Source: Lamellibrachia columna (taxonomy: Eukaryota; Annelida; Polychaeta; Sabellida; Siboglinidae). Taken from it: 64,000 nt of DNA. This document shows, piece after piece, positions 17,292-32,200 of the stretch. Below the pieces are notes generated by a model. It saw nothing but the letters and a program-made list of their open reading frames with translations. It had not been told where the DNA came from and searched no databases. The stretch is from the NCBI GenBank assembly GCA_963662155.1, contig OY759270.1, forward strand, positions 12,041,426 to 12,105,425, given 5' to 3'. Made by a program: the position numbers and the translations under genes. Every line of letters begins with the position of its first letter. Within the stretch, counting starts at the first letter, position 1.

Positions 17292-20200
17292 CTGAAACAA
17301 GGAGATTAGTATGAATATCTGTTTTGTCTAAGACGTTTTAACAGTAATGGTCTTAAAAAACCTGCAGTTTTGTTGGAACTTCATTAACCCTGCTGAATAC
17401 CCATCATAACCTGAACCATGAGCCCGATCCCACCAAGATAGACCCTCAAATACATGGATAAACAGAAAGCATTTCCTTGGTCCCTCAAACACATGGATAA
17501 ACAAAGTATTTTCCTGGTCCCTCAAACACATGGATAAACACAAAGTATTTCCCTGGTCCCTCAAACACATGGATAAACACAAAGTATTTCCCTGGTCCCT
17601 CAAACACATGGATAAAGACAAAGTATTTCCCTGGTCCCTCAAACACATGGATAAAGACAAAGTATTTCCCTGGTCCCTCGAACTTCAAGTTAACAAAGTG
17701 TTGCAGATGTAGTATTCAATGGATCAGTGCCAGAAAAAAAAATAGCGCTAATATTTTCAGTTTAATTAGCATTATACATTGAGATAATTATTACACTGCA
17801 GTGTACTGGTAACAAAATAAGCAGACATGTTCCACTTTCATGGTGAACGAATTTACACTGGCGGGAAGTCTGCAGTGATTTCGAACACTGGATTAGTTTC
17901 CAAGAATCCCACTAGGAGTTCCTACTGAGACAACTGCAATACTAGTTTTCTTAGGTATATTTTAAACATTCTACTTACCAACTGGATTATAGGCAAAACA
18001 CCTTCTCTTTACTGTGTACAAGTAGTGGGCACAGTTTCGTAGTAAGGGTGTTTTCAACACCCTCACCATTCCCTCATTGGACCCCCAGCTGTTCTTCTGC
18101 AGTGCATCCTTCAGACACGCCATTGTTGGTTTTTCTGGTGACGGAGAATAGAGGGTGCTGCGCAGTTCGGAAAGTTCAGCATTGGTGAATAGGGTCTGCG
18201 TCGGGTCCTCGCCGATATCTGGTGATGTGAATACAATAATAAATAAAACAACAAAATACAAAATTGACACGGCGCCATATTGACCAAGTGCTCTGTGTCC
18301 CCTTACATCAAGCTATTACTCCAGTCAATCCTATAAAAGATATATTTATAATAAAAACAATAAATGTAAGACACTATATGAAATGTTTGACATCATATAA
18401 AACATGATGAAACCTGAGAAAATAATGGTACACATTAGACAGAATTTAAAAGGTTCTTTCAACATACAAAGCAGTTCTGTATATTCTTGTTTGCAATGCA
18501 TAAAATGCAAGGGTGAGATTTAGTGGTCGCCCAGTGGCACCCAAAAATGGCTTCGGACGACTTCAATTTTTGACTACAGTAGCCCGCATGGCGACTCGAA
18601 ATATTTACGGTGCTGCAATATTTTAGACCCAGCAAAAATAAACGGAATGTTAATAAACATCTCAGAAATGTTGTCCTGGCTATATGTTAACCATAAATCG
18701 TGTGTTTGTGACACGTTTCACATTGCAAGAAATGTTGCCGAAGTGATATCAATAGGGAGAATTCATTGTATTTTTAATCAATTACATTGACGTTCAACAT
18801 GTAACTGAACGGTCATTCTACATTGAAACAATAACCGGTCATGTTAATAGTCTTGGTGCCGCATGGCGCCACTTTTATATATACTAGCAAAAATGCCTCT
18901 CCCCAGGACGGGATTACGTGGTAGTTTATACGTGACAGTCATGATAGCAATGTTTACCAAATGTCTCGGGCAAATATCCCATCAATACGCTCGAACGTAT
19001 TACCAGAAACAACCATGTCACACACGTGATGCAATACTCTGAATGTTCAAAATGTAGAAGCTAAGTCGTGTGAATTTAGACCCATGGCTGGGGCATGGAT
19101 ACTTATGTTGGTTGTAGAATAGTAGAATATCTGCTTTCTACTGTATTTTTATTGTCTGCGACCTCAGGCCAATACGTGGGTGCGTGCTTTCTATTATAAT
19201 AATATAAACCGCCCATATGGTGCTACGTACTCTCAAACGGTTTACGTACCGAAGTATTCGCCGTGGCGCCCGTGGTTTCTGCAATTGTTGGATGTTAACG
19301 TTTTATGCAGCGAACATATGATTTACCATAAAATCCACTAAGAACCCTTGATATATGAGGTATTTTTAAAGAATAAAGGCATTACGTTTCATTCGTGGGG
19401 TCGTAGATTAATCCCTGAAAATTTGGCGTCTAGGAGGAAAACGTGAACATAACCACATACACACATACATAAAAAATATACGTTATCTCAATTATAGTTA
19501 GATATAATTATCTACATGGTGCGCGGAGCGTTTCTGGTGAATTAATCGGAAACCTGGTTAAAGTTTCTCTAAGCTAGGGTAAAATCAGGTCCTGTAAAAA
19601 ATCAGCAAAACTGTTCAGTTCACAGGACCTGATGTCCTGTGACGCTTGGAGACGTTTCGTGTAGACTTTTGGTGTACCATGTTATGAAAAAAAACAACCT
19701 GTGTATAATTGTATCAGTATTATGCATCACATTCTATTGATCCTGCCTTGAAAATAAATGTTTCAAAACTGTTTTTGATGTTTTTATTTGTTGTTGATGT
19801 TGTTCATATATTCTATCTTCAAAGTATTTACTTTCTATCATCAAAGTATTGATTAGCAAGTGGGCTACCTAAGAAGCTGTCGGGCTACTTCACTTTGCAA
19901 GGTTGGTAGTCCGACTGACTACCTTCCATGACTTGCTAAATCTTACCCCTGTATTAAAAGATTGCGTGAAAGCAGTAATGTTATCAGTGCCCGAGATTGG
20001 ACGGTAGATTATTCCACAGGAGTGCTGCCATTTTAGCAAATGTATGGTCACCGTATGTCCAGGTCCTTGTGCATGGCACGGTCAATGTGACCGAAGCCTC
20101 TGACAACAGCGCACGGTATACACAGAAAACAGTTTGCACAAATAATCGGGGCTTCTCTGTGGATCGCTCGGAAGACATGCGACAGGATCTTAAAGTCGAT

Positions 20201-23200
20201 ACGAAGCTCCATCATCATAGACGTTGTGTGATCATGGGGACTGGTTTTAGTGATTGCGCATATGAGTACGGTTTGTAGACATTGCATTGTGTTGACAACC
20301 TATACAGGTAGTAATGCACTGGAGCTGTGGTACGGGCCTCACACAGGTGCATAAAACACACTTAAATCACAAGAGCAAATACTTTTCATACCAGTTAAAA
20401 CTTTCAACATAATGTGTAACTAGTATTTTGTTAATTGTGCTATTAAGAGTATGTAATGTGCATGAATCTGAACAAGGCTGCAGAGCAGACTTGTTAACAA
20501 ATGCATGTCAATGCATTTGAATGCAAATGCAAATGTTTCACTTGATGCAAATGCTATTTTCCAAGAACACATTCAAATGTAAAAGTCTTGGGGTTGCATT
20601 CAAATTCAGATGTTTTGGTTACATATTTGCAAATGCATCTGAATTAATTTCATATGTTTTGGCTTTATTATTATTTATTTATTATAGTATTATATTATTA
20701 TTATAATAATTAATTTTACATGTTTTGGCTTTTTATTAACGTTTTGTTTTATTTGGAGAAAAAATAATGTCATCCAGTGTTGATTCTTGCTGGCCAACAG
20801 TCACTAGTTACAAAAAGATAAGTTCTGGCAGGCGGAACCGGGAGGGAATAGACAATTGACAGTTTACTTTGAACTATGGCAGGAAATGAAAGGCTAATTA
20901 TTCAGGTAGGCCAGAATGGAAGGGGAACCCAAGACAATATTGTCCTCTGTTCTCACAGAGGACAATAAATGAATGGAACAAATTGTCTACAGATTGTGTA
21001 ACTGCTAGCAGCGTGAATATGTTTAAAAACAAGGTTGACACATATCTCAGGAGGGCGGGTTATAAGTAGATGAACATTGTTGGACTCTCGATAAGCCAAT
21101 GGCTTCCTTGTCCACTTGCCATCTGGGCCTTTGGCTTGGATGGAAAATCTTGTTAAATCTTGTTAAATAGACTGTCCACATGTGGGGTCACTGGGGTGAT
21201 AACCTGGTGGATAATTACAATTACCATTAATCACTCTCTCTGGCTGTAAATATTTAGGGCTGGCATTGCTAATGTTTACTCCCCAATGAGCTGCCACTCC
21301 AACCCACCCCAACAGTGCCAACACAACACAAGAGAGCCATTTGTCTGTATTGTTTCAATGAACAGGTATTCCCTGAAGTCATCAACTTATAGACAAGTTG
21401 GTCTTTTCATGTTGTATGAATAACAGCTCAGCCATTGACCAGTGTTGACCACCAGCCCAGTCAATACTTTGTGAAAGTGGATTCACAGGTCAGACAGCGA
21501 TTCCATAATCTGCTGAGGATACTGCTCAATAAAGAGCACTTTTCCAATGGCATGTTGTGAACTTGTGAAAGTGGATCTATCAATAATAATTATTCAGTTG
21601 ATTGCGCATTTGATTGTGCATTTGACAAATCAAATGTTTGTGAGTCGCATTCGAATGCAAATGTTTAAGGTAAGCATTCAAATACAAATGCATTTACAAT
21701 TTCACGGAGGCATTTGAATGTGCATTCAAATGCATTTGCATTTGTTAACAAGCCTGCTGCAGAGCCCCACTAAAAAAACAAAACAATTGTTGTATGATAC
21801 TTGTAAGGCTCCTACATTGTATGTTAATTTTTTTCGTTTACCAAGTGTCGTTTTCTATTTTTTTTTTCAGGCTAAATAAAAAATCACTTACCATGTTGGT
21901 GAAGATATTTTGATATTTCTCCCACCAGCCAGTCCTTGAATCCCGGGATGGGCGAGAGGCTCGAGAAGTTTTGCATCTTGGGAAACTCGGCGAGCATTTC
22001 CTGTACGACACTTTTGATGAGGTAGTTGCCCATCTCGACCCCTTGTAGGCCTGAGGAGGACCAGTATAACAATGAAGCAGCAACCAACCTCGTTTAAAGT
22101 TTCCTCCTCAATTGGCTTTTGTTAAAATCATCGAAAAAAATTACTCTGATCATTAAATTTGGTAACTTGCAAAAGTGTGAACAATCCTATGTATATGGAG
22201 CTTTTGTGAACAATCCTATGTATATGGAGCTTTTGTGAACAATCCTATGTATATGGAGCTTTTGTGAACAATCCTATGTATATGGAGCTTTTGTGAACAA
22301 GTTTGTGAGCTGGACCACTTTTGGGGCAGAATTTTGACTGGATCTTGTCAAAAATATTTACTAGTTTGCATACATGTTAAGTTTTAGAAATGCAAATGCA
22401 GGAGATTTATATGTAAATCGGAGGGGCTTGGGATATTGGAGAATTGTACGTAAATTGGGGGCTCCGGATATCGGAGAGTTGTACGTAAATTGGTATGTCT
22501 CGGGGTATCAGAGATTTGTGCATAAATCAGAGTATTTCACATCCTTGACACTCGTAAAAATTCCAACTACACTGCGTATGTGCTATTAAATTGTAAATTT
22601 GCATGTTAATAGACATTTTGGCAGTAGAAAAATTCTTTTATGACTAGTAAAATTTATAACATGGTTACAATACTGTGATTGCATACACATTTGTTTCAAC
22701 TAAAAAATCCCTTATGTTCTATGATAGCAGACAGTAGCCTACATATTTGATTACACTTAAGCAATTAACATAATATCTATTAGCAGGGCTAGGACTGAAG
22801 CATTTTCTTTTTCTGCAAATTTGTGATCTTGGGTGACAGAGGCATTTGTGATCCTAGGTGATGGAGGCAGTTTTTGCTGAAAACCTGCTTTTATTGTCTT
22901 TTCGTTCATAATGTGCTCTGATTGTGACAATTATCAAATATACAATGAATGAAATAAAACTTGTATGTAATGGAGATGTACTGATGGGCAATACTTGACT
23001 TCAATATGCACATGTGGACGATAATGGGGGACCGTTCGTCTAACACATATAAATAATTTCAACAACAGACAAACCACAATGATTCTGTTTAACTAAGTTT
23101 CCCTTGCCCACTCTACACAAAACCTGACTGAACTAACCATTGCTGTTGTGGATGTGAATGAATGGAGGGATTGATGATCTTTTGTAAGGCCACACAAAAC

Positions 23201-26200
23201 TATTTTTGGTTTCATCATAAATCCGGAAGATTTGTCCTCCCATCTGGGAGAACAGGAGATTTGATAGATTTCCGGGAAGTCTCCCAGCGAATCCTGGAAA
23301 CTTAACATGTATGAATTTGTCCGATTTCATCAAAAATAAATAACACATTTGCACAAATGAGCTCGCATGTGATAGACAATATTAGATGGGTTAAATGAAA
23401 AAAAATTTAATTGAGAAGGGAACTTTAAAATGTATTTACATCAAGGAGTACTGTTAAAAATAAATTGCACCATAACAAAGAAAATAGTAACTTCCGGATA
23501 AGTGATACCTTACATATATCTCTACATAGAGATGTCTTACCTTTCTGTGTGGACGTGATGGAATAAAACATGACGGTTGTGATGCGATCTGATTCCTCCG
23601 ATGACTCGTCCTTTTCACTGTCCGTCTCACTGGCCAGGTGTGCATCCTCAACTATCGTCTGTACACAACAAATGATCTCATAAATACCCCAGGTGTGCAT
23701 CCTCAACTATCGTCTGTACACAACAAATGATCTCATAAACACCCCAGGTGTGCATCCTAAACTATCATCTGTACACAACAAATGATCTCATAAACACCCC
23801 AGGTGTGCATCAACTATCGTCTGTACGCAACAAATGATCTCATAAACACCCCAGGTGTGCATCCTAAACTATCATCTGTACACAACAAATGATCTCATAA
23901 ACACCCCAGGTGTGCATCAACTATCGTCTGTTTGCAACAAATGATCTCATGAACACCCCAGGTGTGCATCCTAAACTATCATCTGTACACAACAAATGAT
24001 CTCATAAACACCCCAGGTGTGCATCAACTATCGTCTGTACGCAACAAATGATCTCATAAACACCCCAGGTGTGCATCCTAAACTATCATCTGTACACAAC
24101 AAATGATCTCATAAACACCCCAGGTGTGCATCAACTATCGTCTGTATGCAACAAATGATCTCATAAACACCTCAGGTGTGCATCCTAAACTATCATCTGT
24201 ACACAACAAATGATCTCATAAACACCCCAGGTGTGCATCAACTATCGTCTGTACGCAACAAATGATCTCATAAACACCCCAGGTGTGCATCCTAAACTAT
24301 CATCTGTACACAACAAATGATCTCATAAACACCCCAGGTGTGCATCAACTATCGTCTGTACGCAACAAATGATCTCATAAACACCCCAGGTGTGCATCAA
24401 CTATCGTCTGTACGCAACAAATGATCTCATAAACACCTGTATCCTTTCTTCCTTACAAAAACTCTTTCATTTGTTTTATGCTGATCAAAACAGATTCTGG
24501 TCATTTTGTAAAAGACGTGAGCAACTTTTAATTTTTTATCAATTAAGCTGAAAAGAACATCATGGGTTTGTGCCTAATTTTTTTTTTTTATTTTAAGAAA
24601 TTACATCTGTACTACCTGTATACTCTGAGATACTGTCTGTAATCTTTGTGATACTCTGCCTACATACTCTGTGAGACACTACCTGTATACTCTGTGAGAG
24701 ACTAACTGTATACTCTGTGAGATACTGTCTGTATACTTTGTGATACTCTACTTGTACACTCTGTGAGATACTGATTGTATACTTTGTTATACTCTACCTG
24801 TATGTTACTTGTATATTCTTTGAGACACTACCTGTGTACTCTGTAATACTCTTCCGGTATACTCTGTAATACTCTACATGTATACACTGTAAGCTACTAC
24901 CTGCAAACTCTGTAATAATCAACACATATACTCTGTGAGACACTACCTGTATAATCTGTAATACTCTACCTGTATTCTCTGTGATACTCTACCTACATAC
25001 TATGTGGTACTCTACCTATATACTATGTGATACACTACCAATACACTAAACAATACTCTACCTGTATGCTCTGTGAGACACTACTTCTATACTTTATGAG
25101 ACACTACCTGCATACTCTGTAATATTCAACCTATATACTGTGCGATACTCTACCAATATATTATGTAATACTCCACTTGTATACTCTATAATACACTACC
25201 TGTGTACTCTATGAGACACTACCTATGCACTCTGCGATACTCTACCTATATACAATGTGATACTCTACCTATACGATATGTGTCACTCTACCTGTATACC
25301 CTGTAATATGCTACCTATATACTCTGTGATACTCTACCTGTATACTATGTGATACTCTACCTGTATACTCTGTGAGATGCTGTCTGTGAGAGCTGTGTGT
25401 AGTACAACCACCGGTTCACGAGGCATGCTCTTGTGTGTGAAGATAAAGCACCGTCGATACGGTCCGACCCGCCGCTTTAAGTCCGTCCAGTTCCTAATTG
25501 GATGGACTGCCTCATACTCGGAGATCTGCAGCCAGTGGAAAAAACATTCGGCGAAATGATCTGCAGATGTAGACTAAGGAGAGAATTTTACATTTTCCAA
25601 AGTTGTGCTTTAGGAACTGGAAATGCAATTCCTTGAAGTAGCTTAATTTAGGAAGAAATGAAATTTAATAATCAGGAAGGAATCAAGCACACACGCACGC
25701 ACGCACCCACGCACGCACCACAAACATGCACCTACCCAAACGAAGTGATTTGTTAAATGTGAAAACTATGTGAAAATTATTTGAAAAATTATTTCACAGT
25801 ACATTGTACTTTAAACGAGCACAGGAATTGCACACATACTTTCTAGAGAGGACATCACACTGACATAACTCAGTAGAACTGTGCTAGCCTCTCGACTGAT
25901 GTCAGCTGGACGATGTATGGATCTCAATATCAGATCATTTAATAAAACAATTGGTTACACATTAAAACTCCATCCTCAACTGATTTAGCCTATCGCAAAT
26001 CCGATTCGTTGATGTCCAAATATGTAGTGTGTGTGAATAGCTTAAGGCGTCGCTTGGGTCTAAACGCGTTTTATTTTCTTATTTCATTAACACTGAACCT
26101 ACAGAGCTGAAACTTTCACAGATTGCAAGTCCAGGTAAGAGTAATGCTGTGAATTTTTTTCAGAAAGTTTCATACATATTTTCCCACGGTATGCAGCCAT

Positions 26201-29200
26201 CTTGGATTGAATGTTGCGTGTGACTTATATCAGTAACCATTGGATTTAGAGGACTCAAATTTGGTGTGTAGTTACTCCACATAATCCCAATGAAAACAGT
26301 CAGTTGACTTTCCAAGTTTTCAAAAAACTTTTGTTTTCATGATTTTTTTACATCTGAATGTATTTTTTCATCATGAAATTTTACATTGATGGTTCATTAT
26401 ATAAAATATAAATAATGTTTTCTAAAAAGTTACTAGATAGTTTTCAAGAGCATACTATCAAGAAACACTGTAGAAAGTTTCAAGTAATTCTGTCAAACAA
26501 TAGCAGAGATAAGTGACACGGGAGGCAGTAGGTGTGAGGGAAAACATGTTTTTGAGAAAATCGTGTTCAAAGTTTATGTACATTGGCACATACATTTCAA
26601 CATCTGAAAAGCTACCTAGATGATTGAAACTTTGCATACATATTACTGAATGTATAATCTATCAAAAGGCAAAGTTAAGAGTCATTGGCATTGTAAAATA
26701 AATTTCACACAAGTCCAGAGTACCCGACACCCATGTCCATCGTTGCCGACACAGCTGATCTCGCCACGACAAATGGGACATTCATCGCCTGAGTCCCATC
26801 GATACAGTCTGATGACAGAGTTGCATTGATGACCTTGTCGCAACTGGTGCAGAAAGTCTCGAGGCCACACACCATGCCGAGGGTGCGGTGCGGTCGACAG
26901 CTGGGGTGGAGAGTGTATGCTTCCTACACAACGTGCATAGCAGGTTCGCAACAAGTGATGGCAACACGGCACAGCGTACAAGTACTGTTGAAAGATCTCC
27001 ATCAGCATCTGTCTCATCCTCAACCAGGAATCGCGGGACACCTATCTCCTCCAGAAGATCTGCATAACCAAACTTCCGTTCAGTGACAGACAGTCTCCGA
27101 GACGGATCAGCTGGTACTGTTGATGACAGCCTTGATGCCTGGAAAAAATACACAATATAAATGTAGGCATTCGATAAATGTATTTCATGAACAAAAAGTA
27201 TCCAAGACATGTTCAACAACAAAAGCCCCCCCTTACTACGTATGCAGGGGTATGGCATTGAATGCAATTTATTTTATTGGCATTGCCATATTATACACAC
27301 ACACCCGCGCGCGTGTGTGTATATAGGCTATGTATACAATAATTGCCAGGGCAAATTGTAGTAATATAATAAACCATAGTTACAACTCTGCTTCTGATGT
27401 GCCTGGATGGCCCCTGGGCCTGAATGTCAACACAACCACGAACATCAACAGCATGAACTAGATCAGCGTCAAATCGTTTATACAGTAATAGTTATGCCAC
27501 AAAGGCGATGTTTGGATAAAACGCAAGTGAACATATGAAATATCAGAATTAAACTTACACTGCGTGCCATTCTCGCTGGCACCACGGACGGTGATGGTCG
27601 AAGAAGACGAAGTTGTCGCCGCAGGTTCATTGGCGAATTCAACCCTCGATGCCTTCGCATCACGCGCTAACTGCAACGATGCAAACTTTCGCTGCCTCCC
27701 AGTACCGTAACCGCCCACTCGCTTTCGACCAAACGGCATAATGTCGTTTTACAAAGCGATATAAATGAACGAAACTCATGGGATAAAAAAGTCGATCGAA
27801 TCGAACGTAGCTGGTATTTCAAGCTGACGTCAGAGGATGGAAATTAGTATTACAACCAATTAGAGCGCTTGATTTGAGGGAATCCGACATCACGTGGTGA
27901 TGTCCGGCGAATCGTCGTGGCATTCCCCATTCCTTTGTCACCGAGATGGTTCAGAGGCGGTCATTTATAGTCGGAATTACTCGGATACCTCCGGGCACAT
28001 TTTAAAACTGTTTGTACCATCATACAGAGCGAAAATGGGGCTTTCCCGTGATATGCGCCATGTTGGAATGGCAGCGTTTTCCGGCATGCAATGGCTCGCG
28101 GAATATCACCTAATGTCCCATTAGTCTCGGTTCATTTGACATAAACAAAGACTTAGCAATGATAGGCATCATACAAAAGACACGTTTTATGACAGAAACG
28201 TGTTTATTTCGACAGTGCAACTTACATGAATGGCAAGTTGAATAATATTTATACACGGAAATAGCAACAACTCGAAATTCATTTTATTGTAAAAAATCCG
28301 TCAAATCCGACCCGAGTCTCCCGTTAAGTAATATCTGAAGTTGGTTTAATGAAAAAATGCGTACTTTTGTTTAAATGATCGAAAGAATCAAATTAAAAAT
28401 AGTGGATATCCAAAATAGTAAACTGATGGTGCTGATGATTCGCTGATCTGGCCTCTCTTCTGATCTGGCCTGTGGACAATGACACCATATAGGTCGTGTC
28501 TGTGTTTCACTGACCATGACGCATCTTTTTTGATTAATTTTCCGAGCCAATAAAAATCCAATCATTCCTAATGTGGTGTTTGCACCATGATTTAGTTTTT
28601 AAAAGTATCTTATTTCAACACTAGCCCAATTCCATGCCTTTGATCCCCTCCCCTGAATTCTAAACTATGATACTTACCGAAAAGTGGTCAACGTTTATTA
28701 TGATGTTGTTAACAAGAAGTGACAACGTGATGACCCTTGGCCTATGAACCATGGAATAGGATGGCTTTTTTGCTCCCACCAAAATTTGCCATCGGCATCA
28801 CATGCAGACCTCGGATCAATTCTGAATTGAATTGGAATTGACGAATAACAGTGTGAAAAGGAATTGAAAAAAAATTATAAAGTTGATTGAATTGGAATTG
28901 AAGTCTGCAAGGTTAATTGAGCTGCATATTTACCGGTATTTACCAGGAACAACTGTCATAAACTGGGAAGCATTGTACAAAACTGCGACGTACACACCTT
29001 CTGCAATATGTCGCAAGACGACTGCCACGTGATGCGCTCTAGTGTGAGGAACCCAACAGAGAACCAGAGAGAGAGAAGATCCCGCAGACACGAGTTCATT
29101 GTTTGGACGTACGGATCATCGTGTAGGACGCTGCCAGGCATCAGGATGTTCTGAAGGAACAAACAATTCATTAACTATCAATGCCTAGTGGATGGCTTTA

Positions 29201-32200
29201 GGGCATTCTTCTAAAACAAACGTCAGGTTTAAAGGTAAGTTTATTATTTAACACTGTATCCGGTCGTTTGGACCATTCAAAACACATTATAGCAAGGTAC
29301 ATATTTACACAGCAGAGTCAGGCTTCCATTTTCCCGCAAATCTGAGACTTCTTGTTTCACCCTTCGGATGCCTTATGCAGCCCCAAAACTGTGCCAAACA
29401 GTCATATTCGTGGCAGTTTGTTCAAAAATACCCATGAATATGGCGTATGTGATCTGACTTGGCCGCAGCCATCTTAGATAACAGGCCAGAAAATTTATAC
29501 AACAGTGGTGCCACGTGGTGGATAAGGTTGTAGAAAAAATCCAGACCCCAAATATGTCTGCAGACCCCCAAATATGAGATGAGTGGGAGTCTGTCCAGGC
29601 CAACCAGTTTCCCATGAAATCAATGCCTCAGATATCTACACCCACCAGTAGATCTGTTCGCATGTCAACGAGAAACTTGACGCCGGACTCGAGTCGACTG
29701 ATCTGGGTAAAGAGCTGCTGGTAACGTGGGATGAGGGCGTGTCGCAGTCGCTCCTCGCACTTCAACAGGATGGTGGCACCACGTTCCTGCAAACAACAAC
29801 GTCTTCTGTTTCACTACGCTCCAACCCTCACGTCATGGTTGAAGGCTCAATTTGAATTGTTCACTCGTCTCATTTCAGACCAATTCACACAACAATCAAA
29901 CCTCTCTGGTATCATCAGGCTAGCTCATTTCTACAAATGTGTTATTTGGTTTCGGTGGAATCATCGTCAAGCTGTTGTTTTTCACAGTGTCCAGTCAACA
30001 TTCAGCAAAAAATGGCAAGTGTTCTTGCTCTATATACTACGACATTGGCACTTCTTCTTAATAGAATCTAACTGCTTTGGGCTGAAGTGATTCTCTTAAG
30101 CGGAGTTCACTGCATAAAGCAGGTCACCACAGTTTCACACGTTGCCCGATCTAACAATCAAAATCAATTCTTGAGAAGATTTTAACAGAAGTATGCCCTC
30201 TTTTATTTAAACAACTGTACAAGTTACTTCACCCATTCATGAACATCAACAAACCTGATTCACGATGGACTAAATGAATATTTACTAATGCAGAATGGGG
30301 AGTTTTAAGGACAGGGAACATCTGGGGGAATACCGACTTGAAAGCATGAGAAACCACTACTAAGATTTGAAGGTGAAATTGAAAACTACCGGTATACTAA
30401 GTGTTGCAACCATAAGTTTTTTTTAAGGTAGTCCATAAGATGATGATCCTGAATCGTTTATTACTTTTGCACTTTACAGTGGAAGGGATAGTGCCGTTAT
30501 TGTTCAAACTTAACTTTTTAAATAACAAATAACTGCACTGTACCATACGTATACTGGCTGTTAAAGCATTGATGCTCATTATTAAAAAAAATTTTTTTTT
30601 ATAAATAGACCTGTAAAATAAAACCTATTATTTATCCCAAAAAAACGTGAAATAAAAGAGGATTTTTGATTACAAACAAATTCATCAAATTAAAAAAGTT
30701 ATTATTTATTGCAAAAAGACCTGCCAAATAAATAAAAAGTATTATTTATCATAAAAACTGTCAGATCATTTTCATGGGTGCAATTTGATGAGGCACCACC
30801 TTAGCCCGCCTATACACATACCTGTGCAATGGAGAGATTGTTGGCGAGATATAGCACAAGTGAATGGTCAACAGCAAAGTCTGCAGCAAGCGTCTTGAGA
30901 AACGTTGCTCGATCGCATGGTATCAGCGTCATGTAGTATTGACACAGGTCACGCATCTTTTTCTGAAGCACACAAGTTACAAGTCCATGAAATCACTTCG
31001 CATTCGATGAGCTTTCTTCTATATCGCGGTGTCCTCTCCAAAGGGCTGTTCCGATCGCTTTACCCTTTACCCACTGGGAGACCTATTCATTCCAACACCA
31101 ACTTGACTTCTCTTGGAAGCATTCAGCCATGCTGCAATTACTGCACGAAGACCATTCATTCACATATCCACCACTGTTTATAGCCAGATACTCATTTATA
31201 CAGCTGAGTGAACTGAAGCAATATGCTTTGCTTTAAAACGGCAGCAAGAGGATTTGAAACTGGGTTCTCGTGACTGAGAGTCTGATGTGCTAACCACCAC
31301 GTCACCACGCTACCACGCCACTGCACCACCATGCCACCATGCCCCACATAACAGAGGTTACTCGAAATGGCATATTTTTAATCACTAAATGGAGAATCAG
31401 TCTTACTACAACATACACATCCTATGAATGCAGTTAACTTGGTTTGTATTTCTCCGATATATTGTGTCCAAAACTGATGGATGTCATCAGGAAAAGTAAA
31501 CATCCAGAATAGTGCTGTAAAACTGTGTACACATCTGTGGTGGGTTTTATTATATTTTATTATTATAAATGCATGATGTTCTTCTCCAACTTGGAGTCAT
31601 TCCAGACCAACTTATGTTTTTAGCCACTTTAAACTGATGGTCACCCTCGCTAGACTTCCTTTGCGAAGCCTCCTTCGTTTTCATAATTAAACCACATTCA
31701 GCAGCAGATATTTAACAGTCACACACAATTACGACATTATTGCATGCAAAGCAGTGATCTGTTCATGTATTCGCAGATATGATATTTACAGCAAAGCAAA
31801 AATCAAGTTTTTGGTGCTATGCAACTAAGACATAATAAAAACTAACCATGTGCATCTAAAATCAAGAATATCACGCCGGAGATTCCGGACATTTCTCCAG
31901 TTGATTGAGCGCTGACATGTCAGCCAGCACGACCGATAAGCGCATGCTACGTGACACATTAGGCCAGTATACACAGAACCAACACAAAGTCTCAAACAAA
32001 CATGTTATTTTGTCAGATAGAGAACTAGCTTAGTAAACAAAGGCCAAAATATGTTACATTAGTTGAGTTTGGACACAAACAGCATGGTCATATTGCATTG
32101 GCAAATATAGGAATAAGTGTATACAAATATATTTGCATTTGGCGAGCTAATTTTACTAGTCTTTGACACTCATGACGTAGGGTTAACTAACAGTATCGCA

